64,000 nt of DNA from an uncultured Granulosicoccus sp. (lineage in GTDB: Bacteria > Pseudomonadota > Gammaproteobacteria > Granulosicoccales > Granulosicoccaceae), in contig CANLNQ010000005.1 of NCBI GenBank assembly GCA_947492525.1, positions 62,001 through 126,000 of the forward strand. The letters run 5' to 3'. A model generated the notes under the pieces. That model was given only the letters and a program-made list of their open reading frames with translations, had not been told where the DNA came from and did not search any database. A program made the position numbers and the translations under genes. This document shows, piece by piece, positions 1 to 10,827 of the stretch. Every line of letters starts with the position of its first letter. Positions within the stretch are counted from its first letter, which is position 1.

Positions 1-1427
1 TCATCACGGGCCAGCTTGTCCTCCAGGGTTGCCGTGTCAGCGGTGGTGGTCAGTTGCTGTGCGGCGTTGATCAGTGCCGCGATCCGTAATTCGTCAAGGT
101 CATCGAATGCTCCCTCAAGCGCGCCTGTCAGCAGTGTCAGCTGCGCCAACCTTCCTTGCGGCCGGCGCTCGGGCTGACGCAAGGCGGCGCGAACAGCCGA
201 ACCGCGTTTCAAACGGCTGCGCGTATCATCATCCAGCCGTGTGCCAAAGCGTGCAAAATCCTCCAGCTCTTCGAATTGCGAGAGTGTGACGCGAAGGTTG
301 CCGGCAATGGCACGAAAGGCCTTCGACTGCGCCTTGCTGCCGACTCGTGACACCGAAACTCCCGGATCAACAGCCGGAAACTGGTTCTTTCTGACCAACC
401 GTGGTGACAGATAGATCTGTCCATCGGTGATGGAGATGAGGTTGGTCGGGATGTAGGCTGACAGGTTCTCGGCCTCTGTCTGCAGGATGGGCAGGGCAGT
501 GATCGAACCACCACCGATGCTTTCCGCAAACTGACCGGCTCGTTCGAGCAAGCGTGCATGTACGTAGAAGATATCGCCGGGAAAGGCCTCACGGCCGGGT
601 GGTCTTCTCAATAGCAGAGACAGTTCGCGGTAGGCGCGGGCGTGATGGGTCAGGTCATCGAAGATGATCAGCACATCGCGGCCCTCGGCTGCAAAGCCCT
701 CTGCAATTCGCATGGCCGCATAGGGCGCCACATAGGCCAGGCCCGGTGCGTGTTCGTCACCGACGCTCATGACCACACTGCGAGACATCATCTCGCCTTC
801 CTGCAAGGCTTGAATGACGCGGGCAACGGCGTCTCCGCGCTGCCCGATGGCGCAGTAGATGCACACGACCTCTGTCTGCTTCTGGTTGAGCATGGTATCG
901 ATGGCCAGTGAGGTCTTGCCCGTCTGTCGATCGCCGATGATCAGCTCACGTTGACCGAGCCCGACGGGCACGCTGGCATCGACCGCCGTGATACCGGTTG
1001 CCAGTGGGCGAGTGACAGGGGATCGGTGCAGAATGGCTGGTGCGCTGGCTTCCATCGGCTTTGATTCGGCCTTGATGGCAGCTTCGCCATCGAGCGGGTT
1101 TCCCAGTGCATCGATGACGCGGCCCAGTAGCGCCTCTCCGACGGGGACACTGGTAACCTTGCCGGTACGGCGTACCTCGGCACCCAGTGAAATATCCTCA
1201 GCGTTGCCCAACAGAGCAACGCCCAGTCTGTCGGGATCCAGGTCCAGAACCAGCCCCATGATGCCATTGGGAAACTGCAGCATCTCGTTGGCCAGCGCCC
1301 GGTTGAGGCCACTGACAACGGCAATGCCGGCCCCCAGTTGTTCCACGACACCCACTTCATCCACTCTCGGAGTCGGGCTCTGTGCAGAGAGCAGCGCCGA
1401 TAGCATGTCCGATGGAGAGGCGTTCAC
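1..1427 (-). CDS. atpA: N-type F1Fo-ATPase subunit alpha (partial, runs off window start)
   Basis: Alpha subunit of the F1 headpiece, forming the alpha3beta3 hexamer with AtpD. I translated this frame by hand: the N-terminal region contains [19 protein letters not shown], followed by the P-loop GDRQTGKT near residue 170 and AIGQRG after it, all typical of alpha. About 475 codons are inside the window, so only the last few tens of residues and the expected atpG lie beyond base 1. The chosen start is a GTG at 1427-1425 that overlaps the atpF stop as GTGA, which suggests translational coupling; an ATG at 1406-1404 is the alternative. The gene is the eighth of an atpDCQRBEFA run, the order known for N-ATPases rather than for the housekeeping atpIBEFHAGDC operon. 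Confidence 0.95.
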   Translation of the reverse strand, partial: MNASPSDMLSALLSAQSPTPRVDEVGVVEQLGAGIAVVSGLNRALANEMLQFPNGIMGLVLDLDPDRLGVALLGNAEDISLGAEVRRTGKVTSVPVGEALLGRVIDALGNPLDGEAAIKAESKPMEASAPAILHRSPVTRPLATGITAVDASVPVGLGQRELIIGDRQTGKTSLAIDTMLNQKQTEVVCIYCAIGQRGDAVARVIQALQEGEMMSRSVVMSVGDEHAPGLAYVAPYAAMRIAEGFAAEGRDVLIIFDDLTHHARAYRELSLLLRRPPGREAFPGDIFYVHARLLERAGQFAESIGGGSITALPILQTEAENLSAYIPTNLISITDGQIYLSPRLVRKNQFPAVDPGVSVSRVGSKAQSKAFRAIAGNLRVTLSQFEELEDFARFGTRLDDDTRSRLKRGSAVRAALRQPERRPQGRLAQLTLLTGALEGAFDDLDELRIAALINAAQQLTTTADTATLEDKLARD

Positions 1428-2248
1428 GGTTGTCGGTCCTCGTGTGCGGATCCCTGCTCCTGCGGCGGTACTGGCGGGTCGCCGGCACCCGGAGAGGATG
1501 AGTGGGTGTCTGAAGTCAGTGTTGTCGGCAACTGCGCTTCAAGCGCTTTCACGTAGGTATCCACGGTCCACTCCAGCTGCGATGAACCGAACTGGACCCG
1601 GGCACCCGGTGACTGCTGTTCATCTTCCTCGAATCGAAGTTTGCAGCCGGGCCACAAGGCGTCGGTGGATGTGCGGATGCGCTGTCTGGCTGGTTCCGAC
1701 AGGCAATTGCGGGTTGTCAGTATCAGTTCTGCAGGCGGTTCGTCCGAGGGGGCATCTGCGCTTGCCCGCTGCTGCTTCATGCTGCTCAGAGCATGCAGCA
1801 CCAGGCGCTCTTCCAGAGTCTCGTCGCTCAGGTCCGCCAAGGCCTTGTTGACGACATCCAGGATGGCCGTTGCCGACATCTGATGAAGTTCATCGATGTA
1901 GTCGCGAGCCTGTCTTTGCTGTTGCTGCCTTGCTGCAGCCTGTTCCTGCCGAATCCGCTCGCGCGTCTGGCCGAGCAATGTGTCGCGTTCCGTCTGCGCT
2001 TCCTGTCGGGCTTGTTCCAGAGCCGTGGTTCTGTCCTGCTGCAAGGACACCAGTTGCTGCTGGTAATCCGCCTTGGTGCTCTCGGCGTTTTCCCGGATGC
2101 GGGCGGCTTCACCCATTTTCTCGGCGATTTCCGATTCTCGCGCATCGATCCCGTCCAGTATCGGACGGTAGAGGAATCGTTTCAACAGCCACACCAGCAC
2201 CAGAAAGTTGACCAGTTGCGCAGCTACGGTGATCCAGTCAATCGACAT
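1424..2248 (-). CDS. atpF: N-type F1Fo-ATPase subunit b with delta-like C-terminal extension
   Basis: Peripheral stalk subunit. It has 274 residues, far longer than a usual b subunit (about 156). Residues 1-30 hold one membrane helix ([20 protein letters not shown]) and the RPI motif that follows it in b subunits. Residues 35-130 form a charged, Gln-rich coiled coil. From about residue 170 the chain changes character: [18 protein letters not shown] resembles the end of delta subunits (consensus like GG-x-IGD-x-VIDGSV). No separate atpH is present between atpE and atpA, so this C-terminus may do the job of delta, as proposed for N-ATPases. The ATG lies 33 bases after the atpE stop and the end overlaps atpA. 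Confidence 0.93.
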   Translation of the reverse strand: MSIDWITVAAQLVNFLVLVWLLKRFLYRPILDGIDARESEIAEKMGEAARIRENAESTKADYQQQLVSLQQDRTTALEQARQEAQTERDTLLGQTRERIRQEQAAARQQQQRQARDYIDELHQMSATAILDVVNKALADLSDETLEERLVLHALSSMKQQRASADAPSDEPPAELILTTRNCLSEPARQRIRTSTDALWPGCKLRFEEDEQQSPGARVQFGSSQLEWTVDTYVKALEAQLPTTLTSDTHSSSPGAGDPPVPPQEQGSAHEDRQP

Positions 2249-2281
2249 GACAATCCTGCTCCCGGTGCCTTGGTGACACGA

Positions 2282-2569
2282 TCAGTTCGCCGCGACGGCA
2301 GCAGCCTCTAGCGCCGCATTCCAGAAAGGGTTGCCGAACAGCAGGATCATGGCGACCACGAAGCAGTAGATGGCAGTGGACTCGATCATGGCCAGACTGA
2401 CGAACAGCGTACGCGTCAGCGTGGACCCTGCATCGGGTTGCTGGGCAATGGCGCTCAATGCCGCTGCCGCTGTGCGACCTTCTCCCAGTGCGGGGCCGAT
2501 GGCACCGAAGGAGACTGTCAGACCTGCGGTGAATATGGAAAACATGGCGATCAGACCTGCGTCAGTCAT
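2282..2569 (-). CDS. atpE: N-type F1Fo-ATPase subunit c (rotor ring proteolipid)
   Basis: Ring subunit that carries the transported cation. It has 95 residues and two membrane helices. Helix 1 contains GAIGPALGEGR, and helix 2 contains LAMIESTAIY with the essential Glu followed by Ser-Thr and a Tyr, which is the ligand pattern of Na+-binding c subunits (Ilyobacter Glu65, Ser66, Thr67, Tyr70). The Gln32 ligand of the Ilyobacter protein aligns with Glu in GEG here, giving a two-carboxylate site. Ion choice therefore cannot be settled from sequence. Start: ATG at 2569, overlapping the end of atpB by 8 bases; a longer in-frame ORF from 2617 would add 16 residues without similarity and is rejected. 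Confidence 0.95.
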   Translation of the reverse strand: MTDAGLIAMFSIFTAGLTVSFGAIGPALGEGRTAAAALSAIAQQPDAGSTLTRTLFVSLAMIESTAIYCFVVAMILLFGNPFWNAALEAAAVAAN

Positions 2570-3296
2570 GCTCTTTATCTCGGTTGTCTTGTTGGTCGGA
2601 AGGGGCAGGTGATTCAACAGACTTGGCAGAGCTGTTGGAATCGAATGCCGATGCGATGTACACGGTTGCGAGAATGGCGAAGATATAGGCCTGTATGACG
2701 CCAGTGAGCAAACCGAGCATATCCATCAGCACGGGAAAGAAGAAGGGGGCGATGCTGAGCAGTATTGCAACGATCACCGCGCCGCTCATGATGTTGCCGT
2801 ACAGGCGAACGGCCAGTGATATGCCTCTCGAGAGCTCACTGACAATATTGAACGGCAGCATGATGGGTGAAGGCTGTGCATAGGTTTTCAGGTAGCCCAG
2901 GATGCCGATGCGGGAAATGCCGAACAGCGGTACAGCGACCAGTACGGCCAGCGCCAGGGCCGTGGTGGTGGACAGAGATGCGGTCGGCGTATGAAAACCG
3001 GGTATGACAGTCATCAGGTTAGCGGTAACGATGAACAGGAACAGGGTGCCGGAGAAGTACACGATCAATGTGGTCGGACCCTGAGCGATCTCGCGAATCT
3101 GGGACTCGATGCCCTTCACGACCACTTCGAGTGTGGTTCGCCAGCGATCGGGTGGGACATCAGGCTTCAGATGTCGTGTGATCAGGGCTGCGCCGCCGGT
3201 CAACAGGGCCATGATGATCCAGGTATTGACGATCGTGGCATTCACACCGAAGCTGCCGATGTGGAAGTAGATCAGCGTGTCGGGCGTCAGATCCAT
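2562..3296 (-). CDS. atpB: N-type F1Fo-ATPase subunit a
   Basis: Stator membrane subunit that forms the ion half channels against the c ring. It has 244 residues with five or six membrane segments. The essential Arg sits in SLAVRLYGNIMSG and the last helices contain GVIQAYIFAILATVYIA, both hallmarks of subunit a. The C-terminus is a short charged tail. The start is the ATG at 3296-3294, which shares one base with the atpR stop (TGATG); an in-frame TTG two codons upstream at 3302 is possible. The downstream end overlaps atpE. Confidence 0.95.
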   Translation of the reverse strand: MDLTPDTLIYFHIGSFGVNATIVNTWIIMALLTGGAALITRHLKPDVPPDRWRTTLEVVVKGIESQIREIAQGPTTLIVYFSGTLFLFIVTANLMTVIPGFHTPTASLSTTTALALAVLVAVPLFGISRIGILGYLKTYAQPSPIMLPFNIVSELSRGISLAVRLYGNIMSGAVIVAILLSIAPFFFPVLMDMLGLLTGVIQAYIFAILATVYIASAFDSNSSAKSVESPAPSDQQDNRDKEHD

Positions 3297-3610
3297 CAGC
3301 AACGTTCCCGGGCAAGTTGCTGGCGTGTACGCAAGATGGCGACGGTGCGCACCAGCAGGAATGCAGCGCCGTAGGCGGTGGCAGCCCAGGCACCGACCTG
3401 GACAGCCAGCAACCAGCCACCGAGCAACAGCAGCGAGATTCTGAGCAATGCGCTCAGTGCAAGCAGGGATGTTCGGGCGGAGGATGTCAGTGCATGGCGG
3501 ATGCTCATGGACAGTCCGGCAAAGTAGGCGATCCCGACCAGGGTTCCGGCTGCTGCACCACTTGCCAGCGAACTTCCCTGACTGGCCAGGAGATCGATCA
3601 AGGTATTCAT
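3296..3610 (-). CDS. atpR: N-ATPase accessory membrane protein AtpR
   Basis: Small membrane protein found only in N-ATPase operons. It has 104 residues with three hydrophobic helices: one around residues 15-35, one around 45-70, and one around 72-92. Two Arg residues lie inside the last two helices (SALLRIS and LLVRTVAI); membrane-embedded Arg residues are the known feature of AtpR and are thought to act on the c subunit carboxylate during assembly. The ATG overlaps the atpQ stop as ATGA and the stop overlaps atpB. A long read-through ORF in the same frame that begins far upstream is not a gene; the true start is at 3610. Confidence 0.88.
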   Translation of the reverse strand: MNTLIDLLASQGSSLASGAAAGTLVGIAYFAGLSMSIRHALTSSARTSLLALSALLRISLLLLGGWLLAVQVGAWAATAYGAAFLLVRTVAILRTRQQLARERC

Positions 3611-3894
3611 CGTCTGTTGCGCTCCTTTTCCATCCACGACCAGGCGATGAGTATGCCCAGCGCCAAACCGCCCAGAATCAGGGCGATGGTCCACGAAATG
3701 TCTGACTGGGTCGTCTTGTCCAGCCACACTCCCAGAAAGGCTCCCAATACGGTAGGCAGCGCGACTGACCAGCCGATCATGCCGAAGACGCTGACGCCAC
3801 GTAGCGGGCTTTCCACCGGGTGCTTTCTGGCTTCCTGCATGCGTCTGGCCTGCTGCCCGATCTTCTCCGGACTCTTGTCGCCTTGCCTTGCCAT
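3607..3894 (-). CDS. atpQ: N-ATPase accessory protein AtpQ (AtpI-like)
   Basis: Small membrane protein of 95 residues with a basic soluble N-terminus (about 35 residues, rich in Lys, Arg and Gln) and two membrane helices (SVALPTVLGAFLGVWLD and ALILGGLALGILIAW) joined by an acidic loop. The helical hairpin resembles AtpI-type proteins that aid c-ring assembly or Mg2+ handling; in N-ATPase operons this position is held by AtpQ. The ATG lies 5 bases after the atpC stop and the stop overlaps atpR, consistent with one polycistronic transcript. Confidence 0.85.
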   Translation of the reverse strand: MARQGDKSPEKIGQQARRMQEARKHPVESPLRGVSVFGMIGWSVALPTVLGAFLGVWLDKTTQSDISWTIALILGGLALGILIAWSWMEKERNRR

Positions 3895-3899
3895 GATGA

Positions 3900-5728
<1,829 letters not shown>

Positions 5729-5809
5729 CTATTGTGGGTTTCCGTAGTCGTTCAGGATAATCTTGCGGGTGACCGCATGACGCCAATGAACCCGCCGGAG
5801 ATCAGGGGT

Positions 5810-7048
5810 TCAGGCGCCCATTCTCAGCGGCGTCCTGAACGATCTGGCGCGCGGTGTTGCCAGCCAGAAGCAGCTCAGGGCCAGCGGTGCCGCTATCATC
5901 ATGACGATCGCCATGGGCAGGGCGTCTTGCTCGCCCGCCAGGCCAACCAGCGGCGAGGCGATGCCACCGAGGATGAATTGCAGTGCACCCAGTACGGCAG
6001 AGGCCGTCCCCGCTTCCTCTTTTGCCTGGGCAATCGCCAGCGCGCTGGCATTGCCGAGGATCATGCCGATCGGTGCCACGACCATGAAAATGGCCGGTGC
6101 CAGCAACCAGGGGCCGGCCCCTGTCAGTACGCAGAGCAATACCAGCAACGCGCTTATCTGGATGATGCCCAGACCGTAGAGTGTGAGGCGCCGTGGTCCA
6201 ACTCGCTCCACCAGCCATGCGGACAGTACACCGCCCAGAATCATGGCACCGGCGTTGATGCCGAATGCGATGGAATAGGCTGTCGCCGAGAACCCGAGGA
6301 TGTTCTGGTACACGAACGGTGAGGCCGCAATGTAGCTGAACAGCACCATGAAGGTGAAGCCGACCGTCAGGATGTAGCCGATGTAGCTGCGGTTACCTGC
6401 CAGAATCCGTGTCTTGGCCCAGAGCTCGGTGACCCCGCCAGTAGTGCGTTTCTCTTCCGGCAGACTCTCTTGAATGAAGAACAACACGCCTGCCAGTGCG
6501 ATCAGTGACAACAGGGCCACCACGGCGAAGATGGCACGCCAGCCTGCAACTGCGACAATACCGGTACCGACGATAGGGGCCAGAACCGGCGCCAGTCCAC
6601 CGATGATCATCATCAACTGAAACAGCCGGGCAGACGTCACTTCATCCGTAGTGGAATCGGAAATGATGGCGCGAGCCAGAACCACGCCAGCCGCCCCGCC
6701 AATCCCCTGTAACGCCCGTAAAATCATCAACGTATGAGCATCGGGTGTCACGACGCACAGGGCGCCGGCCACGACCGCCAGGCTTGTGCCGATGATCAAA
6801 GGTTTGCGTCGTCCGTACCGGTCGGACAAGGGGCCGAACAGCAGCTGTCCGAGTGCCAGTGCCACAAGAAAGGCTGTCAGTGTCAGCTGTACTTCGGTAG
6901 CGCTGGCTCCCAGATCTCTGGAAAGCAGCGGAAATCCGGGCAGGTACATATCGGTTGCCAAGGGCGCTACAGCGGAGAGCAGCGCCAGAATGGCAATGGC
7001 GTACAAGGTCAAGGGTTTGATTGCCGAGTCTGTCTGAATGGTGTTCAT
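5810..7048 (-). CDS. Bcr/CflA-family multidrug efflux MFS transporter
   Basis: Drug:H+ antiporter of the DHA1 group, 412 residues with twelve membrane segments. ATDMYLPGFP near residue 32 is the signature of the Bcr/CflA subfamily, and GPLSDRYGRRKPL after helix 2 is MFS motif A. The ATG overlaps the stop of the upstream marR gene as ATGA, so the pair is one operon and the regulator probably responds to a pump substrate. Members of this family export chloramphenicol, bicyclomycin or sulfonamides; the substrate here is unknown. The stop lies 114 bases upstream of atpD on the same strand, so the atp promoter should be in that gap. Confidence 0.9.
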   Translation of the reverse strand: MNTIQTDSAIKPLTLYAIAILALLSAVAPLATDMYLPGFPLLSRDLGASATEVQLTLTAFLVALALGQLLFGPLSDRYGRRKPLIIGTSLAVVAGALCVVTPDAHTLMILRALQGIGGAAGVVLARAIISDSTTDEVTSARLFQLMMIIGGLAPVLAPIVGTGIVAVAGWRAIFAVVALLSLIALAGVLFFIQESLPEEKRTTGGVTELWAKTRILAGNRSYIGYILTVGFTFMVLFSYIAASPFVYQNILGFSATAYSIAFGINAGAMILGGVLSAWLVERVGPRRLTLYGLGIIQISALLVLLCVLTGAGPWLLAPAIFMVVAPIGMILGNASALAIAQAKEEAGTASAVLGALQFILGGIASPLVGLAGEQDALPMAIVMMIAAPLALSCFWLATPRARSFRTPLRMGA

Positions 7049-7521
7049 CGTTTACGTATCGTTGCTGCTTCAGTGTTGGGTGTCTGGCCCGGTATCCGTC
7101 CACCGAGCGCCTGTCTCAGTTCTGCAGTCAGTTCGGCAAGCAGCTGTGCCTTTTCCTGACCGATGGCGGTATCAATGCATGCGTCCATGGCTTCCCAGTT
7201 GCGATGGATGGCCTCCAGCTGTGATCGACCTGCGTCGCTCAGGCTCAGTACATCGCTGCGACGCTCGTCCGGATGACGGCTGCGCTGGATCAGTCCACGT
7301 TTTTCCAGTCGGCTGACCATCGTGCTCATGCTGCCGGCAGAGATACCGAACTCCCGCGTCAACTCGACCTGAGAGGCACTGCCCATGCGCTCCAGTGCGT
7401 CCAGCACGCGAGCCTGTCGTGGCCGAATGTCGAGTGGTAGCAGATTCTCGCGCAGCCTTTCATCCAGAAGGTGGCTGGCGTGGAGCAGGGAGTGAAAGCG
7501 GTAGTCGTCGGGTGTGTTCAT
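7045..7521 (-). CDS. MarR-family transcriptional regulator
   Basis: Winged-helix regulator of 158 residues. The recognition region VELTREFGISAGSMSTMV and the wing GLIQRSRHPDERRSDVLSL carry the DxRRxxVxLT-like motif of the MarR family. Family members act as dimers that repress their own operon and release DNA when a ligand binds. It sits directly upstream of, and overlaps, an MFS efflux gene. A perfect 12-bp palindrome 26 bases upstream of its start is the obvious operator candidate. Confidence 0.92.
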   Translation of the reverse strand: MNTPDDYRFHSLLHASHLLDERLRENLLPLDIRPRQARVLDALERMGSASQVELTREFGISAGSMSTMVSRLEKRGLIQRSRHPDERRSDVLSLSDAGRSQLEAIHRNWEAMDACIDTAIGQEKAQLLAELTAELRQALGGRIPGQTPNTEAATIRKR

Positions 7522-7952
7522 GACGGGAGATGATGCTCAATAATGCTTTGCATGCAAACTGTTGCAATGGAAACTATCCAGATACGTGGATTCATCAATG
7601 GACCGAGCCGTTGCCAGTTGAAACAGCCGCAAGGAGCCTGACCGACCGAGGCCAGTGGGTGTGCGCTTTACGGGTAGACGCCATTCGCCGGGATCGTCGG
7701 AGCATCGCCGTCTTTGTTCGAAACTACCTTCACGGTGGCAGGGTCGAATGCACTTTCTCAGGTCGCCCGCCTTGTCATGGTGCAGTTCATGAAAGTGGTT
7801 GTTGGCCATGAGGGGCTCGGTAGCGGGTTCTGGCACGTAGATTCAGTCGGATACTTTCATTCTTATGCAACTGACTTTCGATTCTTGTTGATTGTTTGGC
7901 CGATGCGTTGTGCGCATGATGTCGTCACGTTCCGGACAGACTGGTAGAGAGC
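7522..7952. other. Intergenic region between marR and ABC importer
   Basis: A 431-base gap between divergent transcription units. Apart from the palindrome at 7547-7558 near the marR side I see no gene: short ORFs in both directions lack ribosome binding sites and recognisable sequence. The right part must hold the promoter of the ABC operon, but I could not assign a convincing -35/-10 pair. Confidence 0.6.
7547..7558. promoter_or_regulatory. Palindromic MarR operator candidate
   Basis: The bases TTTGCATGCAAA form a perfect 12-bp palindrome 26 bases upstream of the marR start. MarR-family operators are commonly short TTGC/GCAA palindromes placed over the promoter of the regulator's own operon. 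The binding role is inference. Confidence 0.5.
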
Positions 7953-9044
7953 ATGACAACACGATTCAGCAGACGCACGATGATGAAGAGCGCCGCCGGC
8001 ATGGCCGCCGCGCTGGCCATGCCGTCCATCGTGAAGGCTCAGGGCAGCAAGCGCTACGACGGCAAGACGGTTCGACTACTGACATGGTCTGACGACACAG
8101 GGTTGGCCGTCCTGAACCACATTGCCAAACCGTTTGAAGAGGCGACCGGTGCCAAGGTGATCGCCGATCGCACGGGCAGCACCTCCGAGATGGTGGCCAA
8201 GTTGCGTGCCGCCGGTGACCGTCCTCAGTACGATGTCATCACATTGGCAGGCGTGGGGGGTGTCACCCTGGCCGCGGACGGGTTGCTGGCGAAGCCGGAT
8301 CTGAACCAGCTTCCCAACCTTGAACAGGTGGATCCACAGTTTCGCACCGGGGCCGATGGACACGGCATAGGCTATCTGTTGTGGACCGGTGGCATGATCT
8401 ACAACACGAAAACATTCAGTGAACCTCCGGTCAGTTACGCTCAGATGTGGGACGAGAGCGTCGAGAGCCGGCTGTTTCTGCCACCGGCCACCTGGACCGA
8501 TGCGCTCGATACGATTTTTGCAACCTCGGTGATGCTCGGTGGCGATGGCAGAGATGACGATGCGGCGTTTGCCAAACTGGCGGAACTGCGTGATCGGCTG
8601 CTGACCTTTGGCGAGAATCCGACACAACTGGTGGAGCTGTTCCGCTCCAATGCGCTGGATATCGGCGGTGTCTACGCCCCGGCGTTCTTTGCCAAGGAGT
8701 TGGCCAATCCCGAGCAATCCAACATGGGGGCAACCTATGATCTGGAAGAGGGCTTCTTCGCCGATCTCATGTATACCATCATGCCCAAGTCGCACCCGGG
8801 TGATGATGATGTGGTCCATGCCTTCATCAACTACACGCTGGATGCGGGTGTACAGGGTGTCATGGCAGAGGCAGTGCTGAACGGGCCGGTGAATACACAG
8901 GCGGTGATGTCTGAAGCCGCTCGGACCAGCCCTTTCATCATCAAGCCTGAGCAATTGTCCGACAAGGCCGTCGTCCACGACAAGAATTTCATCGCCTCGG
9001 TTCGTGAAGACTGGATCAAACGGTATACACAGACCCTGTCTTGA
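7953..9044 (+). CDS. ABC transporter substrate-binding protein, polyamine type, Tat-exported
   Basis: Periplasmic solute-binding protein of family 1 (PotD/PotF-like), 363 residues. The N-terminus SRRTMMKSAAGMAAALAMP is a twin-arginine signal, with cleavage likely after VKAQG. The mature protein begins with VRLLTWSDDTGL and has the extended beta/alpha segments of this family. It is followed after 3 bases by two permeases and an ATPase, so the four genes form one importer. Spermidine, putrescine, agmatine or another amidino compound are likely ligands given the ureohydrolase gene next door; the exact substrate is not readable from sequence. Confidence 0.88.
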   Translation: MTTRFSRRTMMKSAAGMAAALAMPSIVKAQGSKRYDGKTVRLLTWSDDTGLAVLNHIAKPFEEATGAKVIADRTGSTSEMVAKLRAAGDRPQYDVITLAGVGGVTLAADGLLAKPDLNQLPNLEQVDPQFRTGADGHGIGYLLWTGGMIYNTKTFSEPPVSYAQMWDESVESRLFLPPATWTDALDTIFATSVMLGGDGRDDDAAFAKLAELRDRLLTFGENPTQLVELFRSNALDIGGVYAPAFFAKELANPEQSNMGATYDLEEGFFADLMYTIMPKSHPGDDDVVHAFINYTLDAGVQGVMAEAVLNGPVNTQAVMSEAARTSPFIIKPEQLSDKAVVHDKNFIASVREDWIKRYTQTLS

Positions 9045-9047
9045 GGC

Positions 9048-9962
9048 ATGTCGGTGCCAGCGCATGAACAGACACTTCAGAGCCTGATGAGGCATCAGTC
9101 CGCTGCGCGTGTGAGACGTTGGCGTCCAGATTCGGCATTGTGGCTATTGTGCCTGCCGGCATTGTTGATCATCACGCCCTTTCTGGTGGCCTGCCTGTAT
9201 ATGCTTCGCTTCTCGGTGTCCGCAGACACCGGGAGCATCAATGGCTTTTCCCTCCAGGCGTATGCCGAGCTGGCACAACCGTACTTCCTGCGATCGCTCT
9301 GGCTGACGCTGAAGCTGGCTGCCAGCAGTACCGTGATCGTGTTGATGCTGGCCGTTCCGCTGGCGATGGTTATCGTCACCACGCGCTCTGCGTCCTGGCG
9401 GCGTCTCATGACCGTGGTCGTGTTGCTGCCGATGATCCTGAATCTGTTGATTCAATCCTATGGCTGGATTCTGCTGTTGGGGCCTGCCGGTGTCATCAAT
9501 ACAACCCTGTTGCAGCTGGGTATGGTCGAGCGCCCGTTGATTCTGCTCTTCAATGAAAAGGGTGTGCTGCTGGGCCTGGTACAGACGTCGCTGCCGCTGG
9601 CCGTGTTCCCCCTGATGAGTTCGATGCGCGCTGTCTCGCAGGAATATCTGGAGGCTGCCAGCGGGCTGGGTGCGAGTCACTGGCGTTCATTTGTCGACAT
9701 CACCCTGCCGTTGCTGAAGCCCGGCTTGATCGGCGCCGGATCCATCGTCTTTGCCTTCAATGCCAGCGCATTTGCCGTACCCCTGCTGCTGGGCGGACGT
9801 CGCGTGCGCATGCTGGGGCTTGCCATTCGCGACATGATTTCGCCATTGTTCAACTGGTCCGGCGCGGCCGCCGGAGGCATGGTGCTGATTCTGATCATTA
9901 CTCTGGTGCTGGTGCTGTCGACCTGGCTGGTATCACGCAGCGATGTGCGGGGTGGGTCATGA
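9048..9962 (+). CDS. ABC transporter permease (PotB-like)
   Basis: Inner membrane permease, 304 residues with six or seven membrane segments. The EAA loop reads EAASGLGASHWRSFVDITLP near residue 202, where it contacts the ATPase. It starts 3 bases after the binding protein stop and overlaps the next permease by 4 bases (ATGA), so translation of the two permeases is coupled. A Pro and Ala rich cytoplasmic N-terminus of about 30 residues precedes the first helix. Confidence 0.9.
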   Translation: MSVPAHEQTLQSLMRHQSAARVRRWRPDSALWLLCLPALLIITPFLVACLYMLRFSVSADTGSINGFSLQAYAELAQPYFLRSLWLTLKLAASSTVIVLMLAVPLAMVIVTTRSASWRRLMTVVVLLPMILNLLIQSYGWILLLGPAGVINTTLLQLGMVERPLILLFNEKGVLLGLVQTSLPLAVFPLMSSMRAVSQEYLEAASGLGASHWRSFVDITLPLLKPGLIGAGSIVFAFNASAFAVPLLLGGRRVRMLGLAIRDMISPLFNWSGAAAGGMVLILIITLVLVLSTWLVSRSDVRGGS

Positions 9963-10804
9963 GTCGCGTGGGTTTGTTGCCTGGAGAAGGAGGAGGCAGC
10001 TACCGCTTGGTGGTCTGTGTGCTTGCCGGAATCGGTATCGTCATAGCGGCGGCCCCCGTGGTGATCATATTCATCATGTCATTCTCTGCCGCGGAGACAT
10101 CCAGCTTCCCACCGAGCGAACTGTCACTTCGCTGGTACGAGTCTGCATTGGCGCTGTTCAGGAGCGATGAATCCTCGGGTTCACAGGCCGTGGGTGCAGC
10201 GCTGATCAGCAGTCTGCAGGTCGCTCTGGTGGTCATGGTATTGTCCGTGACCGCCTGTATTCCTCTGGCTTATGCGCTGGTGCGGGGGCGAAGACGTCTG
10301 CGGCAAGGCATGGAACTGCTGTTCACCTTGCCTCTGGTGTTTCCGCTGGTCATGCTCGGCATCGCCTTTCTCCTGCTGGCCGAAAGCCTGCGCTGGGAGC
10401 TTGGCCTATGGCGCCTGGTGATTCCTCATCTGGCCCTGGTCGTGCCGTTCGTGCTGCGCAATTGCATGAGTGCCATGCAGAGCATATCCCGGGAAACCGA
10501 AGAGGCTGCCATCTCACTGGGTGCATCACCGCTGCGGGCAGGTATCGACATCGTCGTGCCGCTGATGAAGCCCGGTATCCTCGCAGGTCTGATCTTCGCT
10601 TTCATCATCTCCTTCAATGAATTCACGATCACCTTCTTCATGTACACCATCGACCAGAGCACGCTGCCCATCTGGATGTACAGTCGTACGGTGTCATCAC
10701 TGGACCCGTCAACGCTGGCCTTGTCGGTCTTCATCATCCTGATCGATCTGGTGATGATCATCGCCATCGACAAGATCATCGCGGGCCGAGCCAGTCTCTT
10801 CTGA
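9959..10804 (+). CDS. ABC transporter permease (PotC-like)
   Basis: Second permease of the importer, 281 residues, six membrane segments. The EAA loop is EEAAISLGASPLRAGIDIVV around residue 180. The final part (SFNEFTITFFMYTIDQSTLP) closely matches PotC-type permeases, in which this loop carries the FNEF motif. Start overlaps the previous permease; the ATPase follows 23 bases later. Confidence 0.9.
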   Translation: MSRVGLLPGEGGGSYRLVVCVLAGIGIVIAAAPVVIIFIMSFSAAETSSFPPSELSLRWYESALALFRSDESSGSQAVGAALISSLQVALVVMVLSVTACIPLAYALVRGRRRLRQGMELLFTLPLVFPLVMLGIAFLLLAESLRWELGLWRLVIPHLALVVPFVLRNCMSAMQSISRETEEAAISLGASPLRAGIDIVVPLMKPGILAGLIFAFIISFNEFTITFFMYTIDQSTLPIWMYSRTVSSLDPSTLALSVFIILIDLVMIIAIDKIIAGRASLF

Positions 10805-10827
10805 TGAACAAGGACAACAACTGAGCC

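Noticed and set aside
8076-9095. 339-codon open frame opposite the ABC binding protein
   Set aside because: Antisense shadow of a recognised gene; composition rich in His, Arg and Cys with no family signature.
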